A DNA stretch of 64,000 bases from Pedobacter sp. MR2016-24 (GCF_026239655.1 NZ_JAPIVO010000007.1:124001-188000), one strand, 5' to 3'. Positions 36,865-46,677 are shown, counted from the first letter of the stretch. The notes: generated by a model not told the origin, from the letters alone. A program made the numbers and translations.

Positions 36865-38757
36865 TCAAAGATAATAGTTTTTACCATCAGTTTTAATTTT
36901 CCCTGCATCCAGCAATTCCCTGATCTGGTTGAGTTTCTCATTATCGCTCCCGGTTTTAATCGCAGTCACCAGTTCGTCCAGCGCATGAGGCCCCGTTTGT
37001 AAAAGTGTGGCAATTTCAAAATCTATCTTATCATTCAGTTCGGCAAGGTCTTCATTTTTCTTTTCTGCCAGACAGATATCACAAACCCCGCATTTATCCG
37101 CATTGGGTTCATCAAAATAAGCCAGTAACTGGATACTGCGACATAAAGGTGTTTCTGCATATGCCAATACCGCATTGATCTGTTCCAGCTGGATCTTTTT
37201 TCTTAATTCAATGTATTTCACATCAATATCAAAGTGCTGTAAGTCAACCCTCGCACGTATAAATTGCAGCTGGGGCTGATCTGTTTGCTGCAGATAAGAT
37301 AACAAGCCCATCTCCTGCAGATTCGTTAACATCCGCACCACATCATTATATGAGATACTCAATCTTTTCGCAATATCGCTCTCAACAATATTCGCGTAAT
37401 GGTCGAACATACCGCCATAAGACCTTAATATGGTTTTAATCAGGGGATCGTAACCCGCATTCTCGATCTGGAAACGATATACATCCTCATTTCCGGCAGT
37501 AAACATTACTCTCGACGGCAGGAATATGTTTTCAGATAGTGTGATATATTCATCATGTTCCAGAAATTTCAACGCAGCAATCGTCTTGATGACGCCCAGT
37601 TTAAAACGCTTGCAGAAATCGGCCAGGTCAAAATTAAAGTTAAGTCCTTCCCCTGCCCCGTATGCCAGCTGAAAATAACTGCCCAGGTAATGGTATGTTT
37701 TTTTGATTTCTTCCACAGCCGGGAAACTGTCTGTGTATTTTGCCCGCAAAGCCAGCTGATCTGATTGATTCGCCAGTAAAACAGCGAACGCACGATGTTC
37801 ATCCCTTCCCCCCCGGCCTGCTTCCTGGTAATAGGCTTCCAGACTTTCCGGTAAATCCAGGTGAACAACAAAACGCACATCAGGTTTATCGATTCCCATT
37901 CCAAAAGCATTGGTCGCAACCATCACCCGGATTTGATTACGTTTCCACTCCTCCTGTTTTCTGGAACGTTCATCACGTTCAAGACCTGCGTGATAGAAGT
38001 CGGCAGCAATCCCATTTCGCTGCAGAAAGAGGGCAACCTCACTTGCTTCTCTTCTGTTACGCACATAAACCAATCCGCTCCCGCGTACATTGGTCACTAT
38101 ATCCATCAGTTTTTTATACTTATCATCAAGATCAAACACCACGTAACTCAGGTTTTTACGAGAAAAACTCTGTACAAAGACCTTTGGATTTTTAAATGCC
38201 AGCTTTTCTACAATGTCCTCCCGCACAAAAGCGGTGGCAGTCGCGGTCAGCGCAATAACCGGAACCTCCGGAAGGATTTCCCGCAGCTCACTGATTTTCA
38301 GGTAAGGTGGTCTGAAATCGTAACCCCACTGAGAAATACAATGTGCTTCATCAATTGCAATCAGGTTTACATTCATATAAGAGATTCTTACCCTGACTAA
38401 TTCAGACATTAATCTCTCCGGAGAAATATAAAGGAATTTGATCTTTCCATAAATACAGTTATCCAGCAGAATGTCTATTTCCCTTTTGCCCATACCGGCA
38501 TAAATGGCCACCGCATTGATCCCTTTACTCTTTAAATTCTCTACCTGATCTTTCATCAGGGCAACTAATGGCGATACAACAATACATATTCCCTCCTTCA
38601 CCAATGCCGGGATCTGGAAACACAGCGATTTCCCTCCACCCGTCGGCAATAGCGCAAGGGTATCCTGTCCACTTAAAACAGACTGGATAATTTCTTCCTG
38701 CAAAGGCCTGAAAGAATTAAATCCCCAATAGTGTTTCAACACCTCAATTTCGTTCAT
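36865..38757 (-). CDS. recQ: RecQ-family ATP-dependent DNA helicase
   Basis: A 630-residue 3'-5' helicase. Motif I is LPTGGGKSLCFQ, motif II IDEAHCISQWGYDFRP, motif VI AGRGGRDE. The RecQ-Ct zinc site includes CRSIQLLAYF and CGVCDIC, and a C-terminal HRDC-like or wing part follows. Start chosen at ATG 38757, whose A overlaps the upstream stop as ATGA. A longer frame from 38796 would overlap the preceding gene by 43 bases and begins with a segment unlike RecQ. Confidence 0.93.
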   Translation of the reverse strand: MNEIEVLKHYWGFNSFRPLQEEIIQSVLSGQDTLALLPTGGGKSLCFQIPALVKEGICIVVSPLVALMKDQVENLKSKGINAVAIYAGMGKREIDILLDNCIYGKIKFLYISPERLMSELVRVRISYMNVNLIAIDEAHCISQWGYDFRPPYLKISELREILPEVPVIALTATATAFVREDIVEKLAFKNPKVFVQSFSRKNLSYVVFDLDDKYKKLMDIVTNVRGSGLVYVRNRREASEVALFLQRNGIAADFYHAGLERDERSRKQEEWKRNQIRVMVATNAFGMGIDKPDVRFVVHLDLPESLEAYYQEAGRGGRDEHRAFAVLLANQSDQLALRAKYTDSFPAVEEIKKTYHYLGSYFQLAYGAGEGLNFNFDLADFCKRFKLGVIKTIAALKFLEHDEYITLSENIFLPSRVMFTAGNEDVYRFQIENAGYDPLIKTILRSYGGMFDHYANIVESDIAKRLSISYNDVVRMLTNLQEMGLLSYLQQTDQPQLQFIRARVDLQHFDIDVKYIELRKKIQLEQINAVLAYAETPLCRSIQLLAYFDEPNADKCGVCDICLAEKKNEDLAELNDKIDFEIATLLQTGPHALDELVTAIKTGSDNEKLNQIRELLDAGKIKTDGKNYYL

Positions 38758-39944
38758 ATTCCCTGCGCAATTACAAAACCAGAGGCCCAGGCCCATTGGA
38801 AATTATAGCCCCCAAGCCATCCCGTTACGTCCACACATTCCCCTCCAAAATAAACTCCGGGCAGCTTTTTACATTCCAGCGTTTTTGAAGAGAGTTCATT
38901 GGTATCTATACCACCACGCATTACCTCAGCTTTGTCATAACCCTTATCGCCAGCCGGTTTAACCTTAAACAAATGAATATACTGGTGGATACTTTCCAGT
39001 TCTGCTTTATTTAAGTCGGCAACCGTTTTATCCATAGGCATGAACTTGCGCATGGCATCGGTAAATTTCTTCGTATATAATCTGTTGAACAGCGATGACA
39101 ATACCATTTTACCATTATGCTGGCGTTCCTCCGCTATGAGTTGAGTAATATCCTGATGGGGCAGCAGGTCAATATTGATACTTTCTCCCGGCCTCCAGTA
39201 AGAAGATAGCTGTAATATAGCCGGACCGCTTAATCCCCAATGAGTAAAAAGCAGGTTTTCTTCAAATGAGATCCTTTCATTACTGACTTCCACAAATACG
39301 GCGTTACCAGATAAGGCAGCATACCAGTCCTCATCCTTGCCAGTAATGGTTAAAGGAACAAGCGCCGGTGCAGTTTCAATAATTTTAAGATCATGTTTTC
39401 TGGCGAAACGCAATGCGAAGTCTGTTGCCCCCATCTTTGGAATAGGTAAACCACCCGTTGCGATTACCAGTTTTGGTGCAGTTAACTGCACAGTCTTACC
39501 ATTTTTTATATAGCTGACCAGGCATGAATCATTTTGTAAAACAATGTCCGTCACCTCTGCATCACACCTTATTTCCTGTCCGAAGTCAGCACAAATGCTG
39601 GTAAATACTTCTACAATTGCTCTGGCATCTTTGTCTTCAGGAAAGAGCTGTCCTAAAGTTTTTTCCCTGCCATTTATCCCATACGTTTCAAAAAAACTGA
39701 TAGTATCCTCTACAGTCCACTGTGTAAATGCAGATTTAATAAAATGTCTATTCGTAGAAATGAACTGTTCGTCAGTCGCCCCAAGGTTGGTATAATTACA
39801 TCTTCCCCCACCGGAAATCAATATTTTAGCTCCCGCTTTATTCCCCTTTTCCAGCAATATCACCTTCTTTCCCAGGTATCCAGCCTGCACTGCACACATC
39901 AACCCACAAGCCCCTGCCCCAATTATTATAGCATCTGCATCCAT
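38754..39944 (-). CDS. HI0933/BaiN-family flavoprotein
   Basis: A 396-residue NAD(P)/FAD-dependent oxidoreductase. The dinucleotide motif IIIGAGACGLMCA (near residue 6) and the LISGGGRCNYTNL signature identify the HI0933/YhiN family; the C-terminal YFGGECVDVTGWLGGYNFQWAWASG is also conserved. Its natural substrate is mostly unknown; gut relatives reduce bile-acid intermediates. It starts at ATG 39944, one codon inside a TTG. The recQ gene overlaps its stop by 4 bases, so both are in one transcript. Confidence 0.88.
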   Translation of the reverse strand: MDADAIIIGAGACGLMCAVQAGYLGKKVILLEKGNKAGAKILISGGGRCNYTNLGATDEQFISTNRHFIKSAFTQWTVEDTISFFETYGINGREKTLGQLFPEDKDARAIVEVFTSICADFGQEIRCDAEVTDIVLQNDSCLVSYIKNGKTVQLTAPKLVIATGGLPIPKMGATDFALRFARKHDLKIIETAPALVPLTITGKDEDWYAALSGNAVFVEVSNERISFEENLLFTHWGLSGPAILQLSSYWRPGESINIDLLPHQDITQLIAEERQHNGKMVLSSLFNRLYTKKFTDAMRKFMPMDKTVADLNKAELESIHQYIHLFKVKPAGDKGYDKAEVMRGGIDTNELSSKTLECKKLPGVYFGGECVDVTGWLGGYNFQWAWASGFVIAQGI

Positions 39945-39962
39945 CAAATCCGTTTATATTGT

Positions 39963-39970
39963 TATTTTTG
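39963..39970 (+). promoter_or_regulatory. -7 promoter box of purK-purE
   Basis: TATTTTTG fits TAnnTTTG and lies 31 bases before the purK ATG in the 57 bp divergent gap with the flavoprotein gene. No -33 TTG found. Confidence 0.45.
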
Positions 39971-40001
39971 TGCAAAATAAGCAATACTTTTTCATATCGA
40001 T

Positions 40002-41141
40002 ATGGCAAAACAGATAAGTGATTTAAAATTGGGCATTTTAGGAGGGGGACAATTGGGCAGAATGTTAATTCAGGAAGCAATCAATTACAATCTCGCTACC
40101 CTGGTGCTGGATCCGGATGCAGATGCTCCTTGTAAAAACATCGCTAATTATTTTGAATGCGGCTCTATTACTGATTTCGACACCGTTTATAAGTTTGGCA
40201 AAAAAGCAGATGTAATTACAATTGAAATAGAGAAAGTAAATATTGAAGCATTAGAACAGCTGGAAAAAGACGGAAAAATGGTTTTTCCTCAGGCCAGAGT
40301 AATCAGGCTGATTCAGGATAAAGGTGTTCAGAAACAATTTTTCAAAGAAAATGATATCCCTACTGCACCATTTCAGCTGGTGAATACCAAGGAAGACCTG
40401 CTCAATTCAAATTTCCCTTTTCCTTATATGCTGAAACAAAGGAAAGATGGTTATGATGGTAAGGGCGTGATGCGGATTAATGCTGTGGCCGACTTGGATA
40501 AGGCATTTGACAGTCCCTGTTTAGTGGAAGAACTGGTAGATTTCGAAAAAGAAATTGCTGTCATCGTTTCCCGTAATTCAAAGGGAGAGGTTAAAACCTT
40601 CCCTATGGTAGAAATGGAATTCAATGCAGAAGCTAACCTGGTAGAATTCCTGATTTCTCCTTCCACTTATCCTGAAAGTGTACAGGAAAGAGCGGAAGTC
40701 ATTGCAAAAAATATTGCAGCAGCATTAAATGTAACCGGATTACTTGCGGTTGAAATGTTTATTACCAAAAATGGTGATATCCTTGTGAACGAATTAGCTC
40801 CAAGACCACACAATAGCGGTCATCATACCATAGAAGGGAATTATGTATCTCAGTTTGAGCAGCATTTACGTTCTATCTTCAATTTGCCACTGGGCGATAC
40901 CAGGGCTATCAATAATGCAGTGATGATTAACCTCCTGGGTGAAAAAGGACACGATGGTGTTGCTGTTTACCAGGGACTGGAAAAAATCATGGCCATAGAC
41001 GGTGTATATGTTCACCTTTATGGTAAAAAATATACTAAGCCTTTCCGTAAGATGGGCCACATTACTATCGTGGACCAGAACCGTGAAGGAGCAATTGAAA
41101 AAGCTAATTTGATTAAAAACACACTAAAAGTAATATCTTAA
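40002..41141 (+). CDS. purK: 5-(carboxyamino)imidazole ribonucleotide synthase PurK
   Basis: A 379-residue ATP-grasp enzyme that carboxylates aminoimidazole ribonucleotide to N5-CAIR in purine synthesis. Features are the N-terminal GILGGGQLGRML, ATP-grasp parts KQRKDGYDGKGV and LLAVEMFITKNGDILVNELAPRPHNSGHHTIEG. It overlaps purE at TAATG, coupling the two steps. Confidence 0.95.
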   Translation: MAKQISDLKLGILGGGQLGRMLIQEAINYNLATLVLDPDADAPCKNIANYFECGSITDFDTVYKFGKKADVITIEIEKVNIEALEQLEKDGKMVFPQARVIRLIQDKGVQKQFFKENDIPTAPFQLVNTKEDLLNSNFPFPYMLKQRKDGYDGKGVMRINAVADLDKAFDSPCLVEELVDFEKEIAVIVSRNSKGEVKTFPMVEMEFNAEANLVEFLISPSTYPESVQERAEVIAKNIAAALNVTGLLAVEMFITKNGDILVNELAPRPHNSGHHTIEGNYVSQFEQHLRSIFNLPLGDTRAINNAVMINLLGEKGHDGVAVYQGLEKIMAIDGVYVHLYGKKYTKPFRKMGHITIVDQNREGAIEKANLIKNTLKVIS

Positions 41142-41632
41142 TGAGCGCACAGGTAGGCATAATTATGGGCAGCAAGTCTGATTTAAACATCATGAATGAT
41201 GCTGCTGATATTTTAAGGGAATTTGGGGTTGAATTCGAAATGACGGTTGTTTCCGCACACCGTACACCCGACAGGATGTTTAGTTATGCTAAGGAAGCAG
41301 CAGCACGGGGACTGAAAGTGATTATTGCGGGCGCTGGTGGTGCTGCACATTTACCAGGCATGGTCGCTTCCATCACCGTTTTGCCGGTTATCGGCGTACC
41401 GGTAAAATCATCTAATTCTATTGATGGCTGGGATTCTATCCTTTCTATCCTGCAAATGCCAAATGGTATCCCGGTGGCTACTGTGGCATTGAATGCAGCA
41501 AAAAATGCTGGTTTACTGGCTGTGCAGATTCTTTCTACAGCTCATGCGGATCTGGCGGTAAAAATGCAGGCTTACAAAGATGATTTACGTAAAAAAGTAG
41601 AAGAAACAGCTGAAGAGTTAGAGAACAGCTAA
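41141..41632 (+). CDS. purE: N5-CAIR mutase PurE
   Basis: A 163-residue class I PurE: GSKSDLNIMNDAADIL at the N-terminus, SAHRTPDRM (substrate histidine) and the AGAGGAAHLPGMVAS loop. It converts N5-CAIR to CAIR. The start shares bases with the purK stop. Its 3' end overlaps the convergent yqgE gene by 4 bases. Confidence 0.96.
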   Translation: MSAQVGIIMGSKSDLNIMNDAADILREFGVEFEMTVVSAHRTPDRMFSYAKEAAARGLKVIIAGAGGAAHLPGMVASITVLPVIGVPVKSSNSIDGWDSILSILQMPNGIPVATVALNAAKNAGLLAVQILSTAHADLAVKMQAYKDDLRKKVEETAEELENS

Positions 41633-42192
41633 TTCAGATTCGGATTTTGAGGGAAGTTACTCACATGCGCATATTTAGGGCCCAGGTTAACAATTACATC
41701 CCTCCACATCTGCTCTTCACTATTTGAAAATATGGTATCTGGATGGTATTGATCTGATACGATCCAGGTATTTTCTTTCATCTCTTCTTTGATCTGCTCG
41801 GGTCCCCAGCCCGAATAACCGATAAAAAATTTGATCTCATCTTCAGCAATAGCTCCGCTGCCGATCAGCACTTTCAGCGTCTCAAAATTGCCACCCCAGT
41901 AAATACCTTTTGCAATTTCCTCACCGTCGTTCATCTTATCATAACAGCGATGAATAAAATGCAAAGTATCAGTAGCCACGGGGCCGCCATAATACACAGG
42001 GAAGTCTGCATCTCCAAACTCCGGCACTAAGTCTTTCAGTATCACACTACCAGGCTGGTTAATTACAAAACCCAGTGTACCGTTATCTCCGTACTCTGTT
42101 AAAAATACAACAGACCGTGTAAAATTAGGATCTTTCATAAAAGGTTCTGAAATAAGCAGTTTACCTGCTGAGGGTTCTAGTCGGGTTAGCAT
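41629..42192 (-). CDS. YqgE/AlgH family protein
   Basis: A 187-residue DUF179 protein: GKLLISEPFMKDPNFTRSVVFL at the N-terminus, the YYGGPVATDTLHFIHR motif and the FIGYSGWGPEQIKEE end are all typical. No activity is established for the family; AlgH was named from alginate regulation in Pseudomonas. It is a single gene convergent with purE. Confidence 0.9.
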   Translation of the reverse strand: MLTRLEPSAGKLLISEPFMKDPNFTRSVVFLTEYGDNGTLGFVINQPGSVILKDLVPEFGDADFPVYYGGPVATDTLHFIHRCYDKMNDGEEIAKGIYWGGNFETLKVLIGSGAIAEDEIKFFIGYSGWGPEQIKEEMKENTWIVSDQYHPDTIFSNSEEQMWRDVIVNLGPKYAHVSNFPQNPNLN

Positions 42193-42208
42193 TTAGGTAA
42201 ATTACTGA

Positions 42209-42238
42209 TAATTTTGAATAAACTAAAACCTATTTTTG
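42209..42238 (+). promoter_or_regulatory. Two TAnnTTTG boxes upstream of pdxH
   Basis: TAATTTTG (42209-42216) and TATTTTTG (42231-42238) both match the Bacteroidota -7 box. The second ends only 4 bases before the pdxH ATG, which would give a nearly leaderless transcript; the first leaves a leader of about 20 bases. Confidence 0.45.
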
Positions 42239-42242
42239 TAAA

Positions 42243-42893
42243 ATGGAGCTGACAAAAGAATATATTCAAAATCTGAGACAGGATTACCGCAGTGCTTCGC
42301 TTGCAGAAAGCGATGTAGATCAGAATCCCTTTATTCAATTCGAAAAATGGTTTAAAGAAGCGGTAAATGCCCGGCTTTTTGAGCCAAATGTAATGACATT
42401 CGCCACAGCAGATCTTGCGGGCAGACCCTCTGCAAGAATTCTCCTTTTAAAAGGATTTGATGAAAATGGCTTTGTGTTTTTTACCAACTATGACAGCAAA
42501 AAAGGAAAAGAACTGGCAGAAAACCCACAGGCAGCCATGGTATTTTTCTGGGGAGATCTGGAACGCCAGGTGCGTATTGAAGGAACGATTACCAAATTAG
42601 ATGCAGAAGAATCTACGGCCTACTTCCATTCACGACCAAAAGGCAGCCAGATCGGTGCTACCGCCTCTCCGCAAAGCAGCGTCATTCCCAACCGTGAAGT
42701 GCTGGAAGACCGCGTAACGGTATTAACAGAAGAGTTCAGCGAGAAAGAAGTACCACGCCCGACAAACTGGGGAGGATACAGATTAAAACCTGACCTCATA
42801 GAATTCTGGCAGGGACGCTCAAGCAGACTGCATGACCGCATAAATTATAAAGCAGTGGATGGCGCATGGATCATTAACAGGTTAGCACCTTAA
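42243..42893 (+). CDS. pdxH: Pyridoxamine/pyridoxine 5'-phosphate oxidase PdxH
   Basis: A 216-residue FMN enzyme that makes pyridoxal 5'-phosphate. Family landmarks: RILLLKGFDENGFVFFTNYDSKKG, MVFFWGDLERQVRIEG, FHSRPKGSQIGA and the C-terminal WGGYRLKPDLIEFWQGRSSRLHDR. Length is usual. The hydroxyacyl-CoA dehydrogenase gene follows 10 bases later. Confidence 0.96.
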   Translation: MELTKEYIQNLRQDYRSASLAESDVDQNPFIQFEKWFKEAVNARLFEPNVMTFATADLAGRPSARILLLKGFDENGFVFFTNYDSKKGKELAENPQAAMVFFWGDLERQVRIEGTITKLDAEESTAYFHSRPKGSQIGATASPQSSVIPNREVLEDRVTVLTEEFSEKEVPRPTNWGGYRLKPDLIEFWQGRSSRLHDRINYKAVDGAWIINRLAP

Positions 42894-42903
42894 TCAATTG
42901 AAA

Positions 42904-43791
42904 ATGAATATAATCGCAGTAATCGGTTCCGGAACCATGGGTAATGGTATTGCGCATACCTTTGCACAGTTTGGCTACCGCGTAAACCTGATTGATATTA
43001 ACCATGAAGCCCTGAACAAAGGCTTAGATACGATCGATAAAAACCTGGATCGTCAGGTGGTCAGGGGAACGTTAACAGCAGATCAGAAAGCAGATACATT
43101 GCAGCTGATTTCCCTGCATACAGAGCTAAAAGAAGGTGTCGCCCAGGCTGACCTGATTGTTGAAGCCGCTACCGAAAACCTGGAACTGAAGTTAAAAATC
43201 TTCAGAGATCTGGATGCTTATGCTAAAGCAGACGCTATCCTCGCCAGTAATACCTCATCTATTTCTATTACCCAGATTGCTTCCGTTACACAACGTGGAG
43301 AAAATGTAATAGGAATGCATTTTATGAACCCTGTTCCGGTGATGAAACTGGTAGAAGTCATCCGCGGATATTGTACATCAGATGAAACTACGGAACTGGT
43401 AATGAGCCTCTCCAAAAAATTGGATAAAGTTCCGGTGGAGGTAAATGATTACCCGGGCTTCGTCGCCAACCGTATCCTGATGCCCATGATCAATGAAGCT
43501 ATCTATACTTTATATGAAGGTGTTGCCGGAGTAACTGAAATCGATACCGTGATGAAATTAGGGATGGCCCATCCGATGGGACCTTTGCAGCTGGCCGACT
43601 TTATCGGACTTGACGTTTGTCTGGCTATACTGAAAGTTTTGCAGGATGGCTTTGGGCAGCCCAAATATGCACCATGCCCGCTCCTCGTCAATATGGTCAT
43701 GGCGGGCAAAAAAGGAATCAAATCCGGCGAAGGCTTTTACAATTATGCGAATGGGCCTAAAGAGGCTACAGTAGCAGCTAAGTTTTTATAA
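42904..43791 (+). CDS. hbd: 3-hydroxybutyryl-CoA dehydrogenase
   Basis: A 295-residue 3-hydroxyacyl-CoA dehydrogenase. The NAD site is GSGTMGNGIAHTFAQ, followed by NTSSISITQIA, GMHFMNPVPVMKLVEVI and the C-terminal GPLQLADFIGLDVCL. Cytoplasmic, oxidises or reduces short 3-hydroxyacyl-CoA. Start set at ATG 42904; a TTG two codons earlier is less likely. It sits between pdxH and ruvB on the same strand. Confidence 0.9.
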   Translation: MNIIAVIGSGTMGNGIAHTFAQFGYRVNLIDINHEALNKGLDTIDKNLDRQVVRGTLTADQKADTLQLISLHTELKEGVAQADLIVEAATENLELKLKIFRDLDAYAKADAILASNTSSISITQIASVTQRGENVIGMHFMNPVPVMKLVEVIRGYCTSDETTELVMSLSKKLDKVPVEVNDYPGFVANRILMPMINEAIYTLYEGVAGVTEIDTVMKLGMAHPMGPLQLADFIGLDVCLAILKVLQDGFGQPKYAPCPLLVNMVMAGKKGIKSGEGFYNYANGPKEATVAAKFL

Positions 43792-43804
43792 TTATCTTTA
43801 CCAT

Positions 43805-44827
43805 ATGAATGACAACCTTGATCCTTCTTCAGAAAACCTTTCGCCCTTAGAGCGGGATATAGAGAAAGTCCTCCGCCCGCAGGAATTTGAAGACTTTACA
43901 GGTCAGGAGAAAATAATGGAGAACCTGAAGATCTTCGTTGAAGCAGCAAAAATGCGCGGAGAGCCTTTAGACCATGTTTTATTACACGGGCCTCCGGGAC
44001 TGGGTAAAACTACGCTTTCCTACATCATTGCCAATGAAATGGGCGTAGGCATAAAGGTGACCTCCGGACCGGTACTCGATAAACCCGGCGACCTTGCCGG
44101 TTTGTTAACGAATCTGGAGACAGGCGATGTACTGTTTATTGACGAGATTCACCGTTTGAGTCCCCTGGTAGAAGAATATTTGTATTCGGCAATGGAGGAC
44201 TTCAAAATCGATATTATGCTTGAGAGTGGCCCTAATGCACGCTCGGTACAAATTACTTTGAACCCTTTTACGCTGGTAGGTGCAACCACACGATCAGGCT
44301 TGCTCACTGCACCGTTAAGGGCCAGATTCGGGATCAATTCCAGACTGGCTTACTATGACGCTAAAGTTCTGACCACCATTGTATTGCGCTCATCACAGAT
44401 TCTCCATACCCCCATTACTGAAGAAGGCGCCTATGAAATTGCCCGCCGGAGTCGCGGTACGCCAAGGATCGCCAATGCCCTGCTTCGGAGAACACGTGAT
44501 TTTGCGCAGATCAAGGGTAACGGAACTATTGATACCGCTATTGCCAGGTTTGCCCTCACCGCTTTAAACGTGGATGAACATGGCCTGGATGAGATGGACA
44601 ATAAAATCCTGATCACCATTATTGATAAATTTAAAGGCGGCCCGGTCGGACTCAAAACTATTGCCACTGCAGTAGGAGAAGATGAAGGCACCATTGAGGA
44701 AGTGTATGAACCTTTCCTGATTCAGGAAGGATACCTGATGCGCACCTCCAGGGGCAGGGAAGTTACAGAAGCCGCTTACAGACATTTGAAAAGAGACTAC
44801 CTTGCCCAGTCGGGAAGGTTATTTTAA
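43805..44827 (+). CDS. ruvB: Holliday junction helicase RuvB
   Basis: A 340-residue AAA+ motor of Holliday-junction migration. It has RPQEFEDFTGQEKI, Walker A GPPGLGKTT, Walker B FIDEIHRL, the sensor segment GATTRSGLLTAPLRARFG and the C-terminal winged-helix part with GRE(V)TEAAYRHL. It begins 13 bases after hbd. Confidence 0.97.
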   Translation: MNDNLDPSSENLSPLERDIEKVLRPQEFEDFTGQEKIMENLKIFVEAAKMRGEPLDHVLLHGPPGLGKTTLSYIIANEMGVGIKVTSGPVLDKPGDLAGLLTNLETGDVLFIDEIHRLSPLVEEYLYSAMEDFKIDIMLESGPNARSVQITLNPFTLVGATTRSGLLTAPLRARFGINSRLAYYDAKVLTTIVLRSSQILHTPITEEGAYEIARRSRGTPRIANALLRRTRDFAQIKGNGTIDTAIARFALTALNVDEHGLDEMDNKILITIIDKFKGGPVGLKTIATAVGEDEGTIEEVYEPFLIQEGYLMRTSRGREVTEAAYRHLKRDYLAQSGRLF

Positions 44828-44894
44828 TACCCGCCTTTTAGGCACTATTTGTGTGTAAGGACATAGATAATTAGTTAAATAATAACGCATACAC

Positions 44895-46403
44895 ATGAAT
44901 ATTGAAACAAGAAAACTGACGCTTGAGGATTATGACGACCTTAAGGAATCAATGGAACAAGCATATGATACCTTAGGTGGATCTATATGGAGCAAGCAAA
45001 CAATTGCGAAGTTATTAAAGCTATTTCCTGAAGGCCAGTTATGTATAGCCGTGGATGATAAAGTGGTAGCTTGTTCTTTAGCAATCATCGTAGATTATGA
45101 TGAGTATGGTGATAAACACACTTATGAAATGATCACCGGTGCCTATACTTTTTCAACGCATGACCCTAACGGCGATACCTTATATGGAATTGAAATTTTC
45201 GTTTCTCCGGAGTACCGCGGCTTACGTTTAGGACGCCGTTTATATGAAGCCAGAAAAGAGCTTTGCGAAAGTCTCAATCTGAAAAGCATTATTGCCGGGG
45301 GACGCATTCCGGGTTACCACTCACATGCAGAAACCTTAAGTCCAAGGCAATACATTGATAAAGTTAAAGCAAAAGAACTGTACGACCCTACCCTTACCTT
45401 TCAGATTTCCAATGATTTCCACGTCAGGAAAGTATTGAAAAACTATTTGCCGGGCGACCATGAGTCGAAGGACTTTGCTACCTTAATAGAGTGGAATAAT
45501 ATCTATTACCAGGGCATTGATGCATCTGCACGTTCTGCAAAGACCATACGCATCGGACTGGTGCAATGGCAGATGAGGTTATTCCCTGATATGGAAACCT
45601 TTTATGAGCAGGTGGAGTTTTTTGTAGACGCGGTGAGTGGATACAAATCGGACTTTATCATGTTCCCTGAATTTTTTAATACGCCCCTGTTACAGCCTTA
45701 CAATCACCTTCCGGAGATGGAAGCCATGCGCAAACTGGCAGAACTGACGGCAGATATTGTGCATAAAATACAGGAATACGCGGTATCCTACAATGTAAAT
45801 ATCATTTCAGGCAGTATGCCTATCCTGGAAAACAATAAATTGTATAATGCTACCTATTTATGTCATAGAAGCGGAAAAACGGAGGAATACAGAAAAATTC
45901 ACATCACTCCGAATGAGCAGAAATATTACGGTATGGTCGGTGGCGACAAGATCAAGGTATTTGATACGGACTGTGGTAAAATTGGCATCCTGATCTGTTA
46001 CGATGTAGAGTTTCCTGAACTGAGCAGGATTTATGCCGATCAGGGAATGCAGATTCTTTTTGTTCCTTTCCTTACAGATACGCAGAATGGTTATACCCGT
46101 GTAAGAAGATGTGCACAGGCCAGGGCGATTGAGAATGAATGTTATGTGGCTATCGCAGGATGTGTAGGTAACTTACCTAAAGTTAACAACATGGATATAC
46201 AGTTTGCACAGTCGGCTGTTTTCACGCCGTCCGACTTTGCCTTCCCTACCAATGCGGTCAAAGCAGAAACGACACCAAATACAGAAATGATGCTGGTAGT
46301 GGATGTAGATCTGCATTTGCTGGATGAGCTGCACCACTTCGGAACCGTTAAAATATTAAAAGACCGCCGAAGCGATCTTTATGAGGTTAGATTATTGAAA
46401 TAA
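44895..46403 (+). CDS. GNAT acetyltransferase-nitrilase fusion protein
   Basis: A 502-residue two-domain protein. Residues 1-190 form a GNAT N-acetyltransferase-like domain (VSPEYRGLRLGRRLYEARKEL is the acetyl-CoA segment). Residues about 215-500 form a carbon-nitrogen hydrolase with the full triad: Glu in FPEFF, Lys in YRKIHITP and Cys in LICYDVEFPE. The fusion is a recurring family in bacteria, but its substrate is not known to me; deacylation and acylation of the same amine or amide is plausible (inference). It is followed by a strong terminator. Confidence 0.88.
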   Translation: MNIETRKLTLEDYDDLKESMEQAYDTLGGSIWSKQTIAKLLKLFPEGQLCIAVDDKVVACSLAIIVDYDEYGDKHTYEMITGAYTFSTHDPNGDTLYGIEIFVSPEYRGLRLGRRLYEARKELCESLNLKSIIAGGRIPGYHSHAETLSPRQYIDKVKAKELYDPTLTFQISNDFHVRKVLKNYLPGDHESKDFATLIEWNNIYYQGIDASARSAKTIRIGLVQWQMRLFPDMETFYEQVEFFVDAVSGYKSDFIMFPEFFNTPLLQPYNHLPEMEAMRKLAELTADIVHKIQEYAVSYNVNIISGSMPILENNKLYNATYLCHRSGKTEEYRKIHITPNEQKYYGMVGGDKIKVFDTDCGKIGILICYDVEFPELSRIYADQGMQILFVPFLTDTQNGYTRVRRCAQARAIENECYVAIAGCVGNLPKVNNMDIQFAQSAVFTPSDFAFPTNAVKAETTPNTEMMLVVDVDLHLLDELHHFGTVKILKDRRSDLYEVRLLK

Positions 46404-46432
46404 TCTGCATTAACATAGATCATAATATATTC

Positions 46433-46459
46433 AAATAAGGCCTCTTAAGGGCCTTATTT
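46433..46459. terminator. Bidirectional terminator
   Basis: AAATAAGGCC (46433-46442) and GGCCTTATTT (46450-46459) form a perfect 10 bp stem with a 7-base loop and A/T tails on both strands, between the convergent nitrilase-fusion and small-protein genes. Confidence 0.85.
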
Positions 46460-46467
46460 GCGTTTAA

Positions 46468-46677
46468 TTATTTTCTGATCAGAAACCAGTAGATGAGCAT
46501 TACCACAATAATTATTGGAATAATCCATTTCATTACCGGACCTGCCCCGTTATTATTATCTTCATTCACGGCCTGAGGCGATGGCCCCGGATCCTGTTCA
46601 TGGTGAGCATAATCTGTTTCTACGGGTTTTGGTGTTTTTTCTGGATTTTCCTGATGTCTAGGATCTGTATTTTCCAT
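46468..46677 (-). CDS. Small tail-anchored membrane protein
   Basis: A 69-residue protein with a polar N-terminal half rich in Pro, Glu, His and Gln (ENPEKTPKPVETDYAHHEQDPGPSPQ-like composition) and a single hydrophobic C-terminal helix (MKWIIPIIIVVMLIYWFLI, about residues 49-67) ending RK. It looks like a C-tail-anchored inner-membrane protein. No family is recognised. It diverges from queG and has a terminator behind it, which supports a real gene. Confidence 0.6.
   Translation of the reverse strand: MENTDPRHQENPEKTPKPVETDYAHHEQDPGPSPQAVNEDNNNGAGPVMKWIIPIIIVVMLIYWFLIRK

Noticed and set aside
39945..39947. TTG start for the flavoprotein gene
   Set aside because: The following ATG at 39944 is directly adjacent and more likely.
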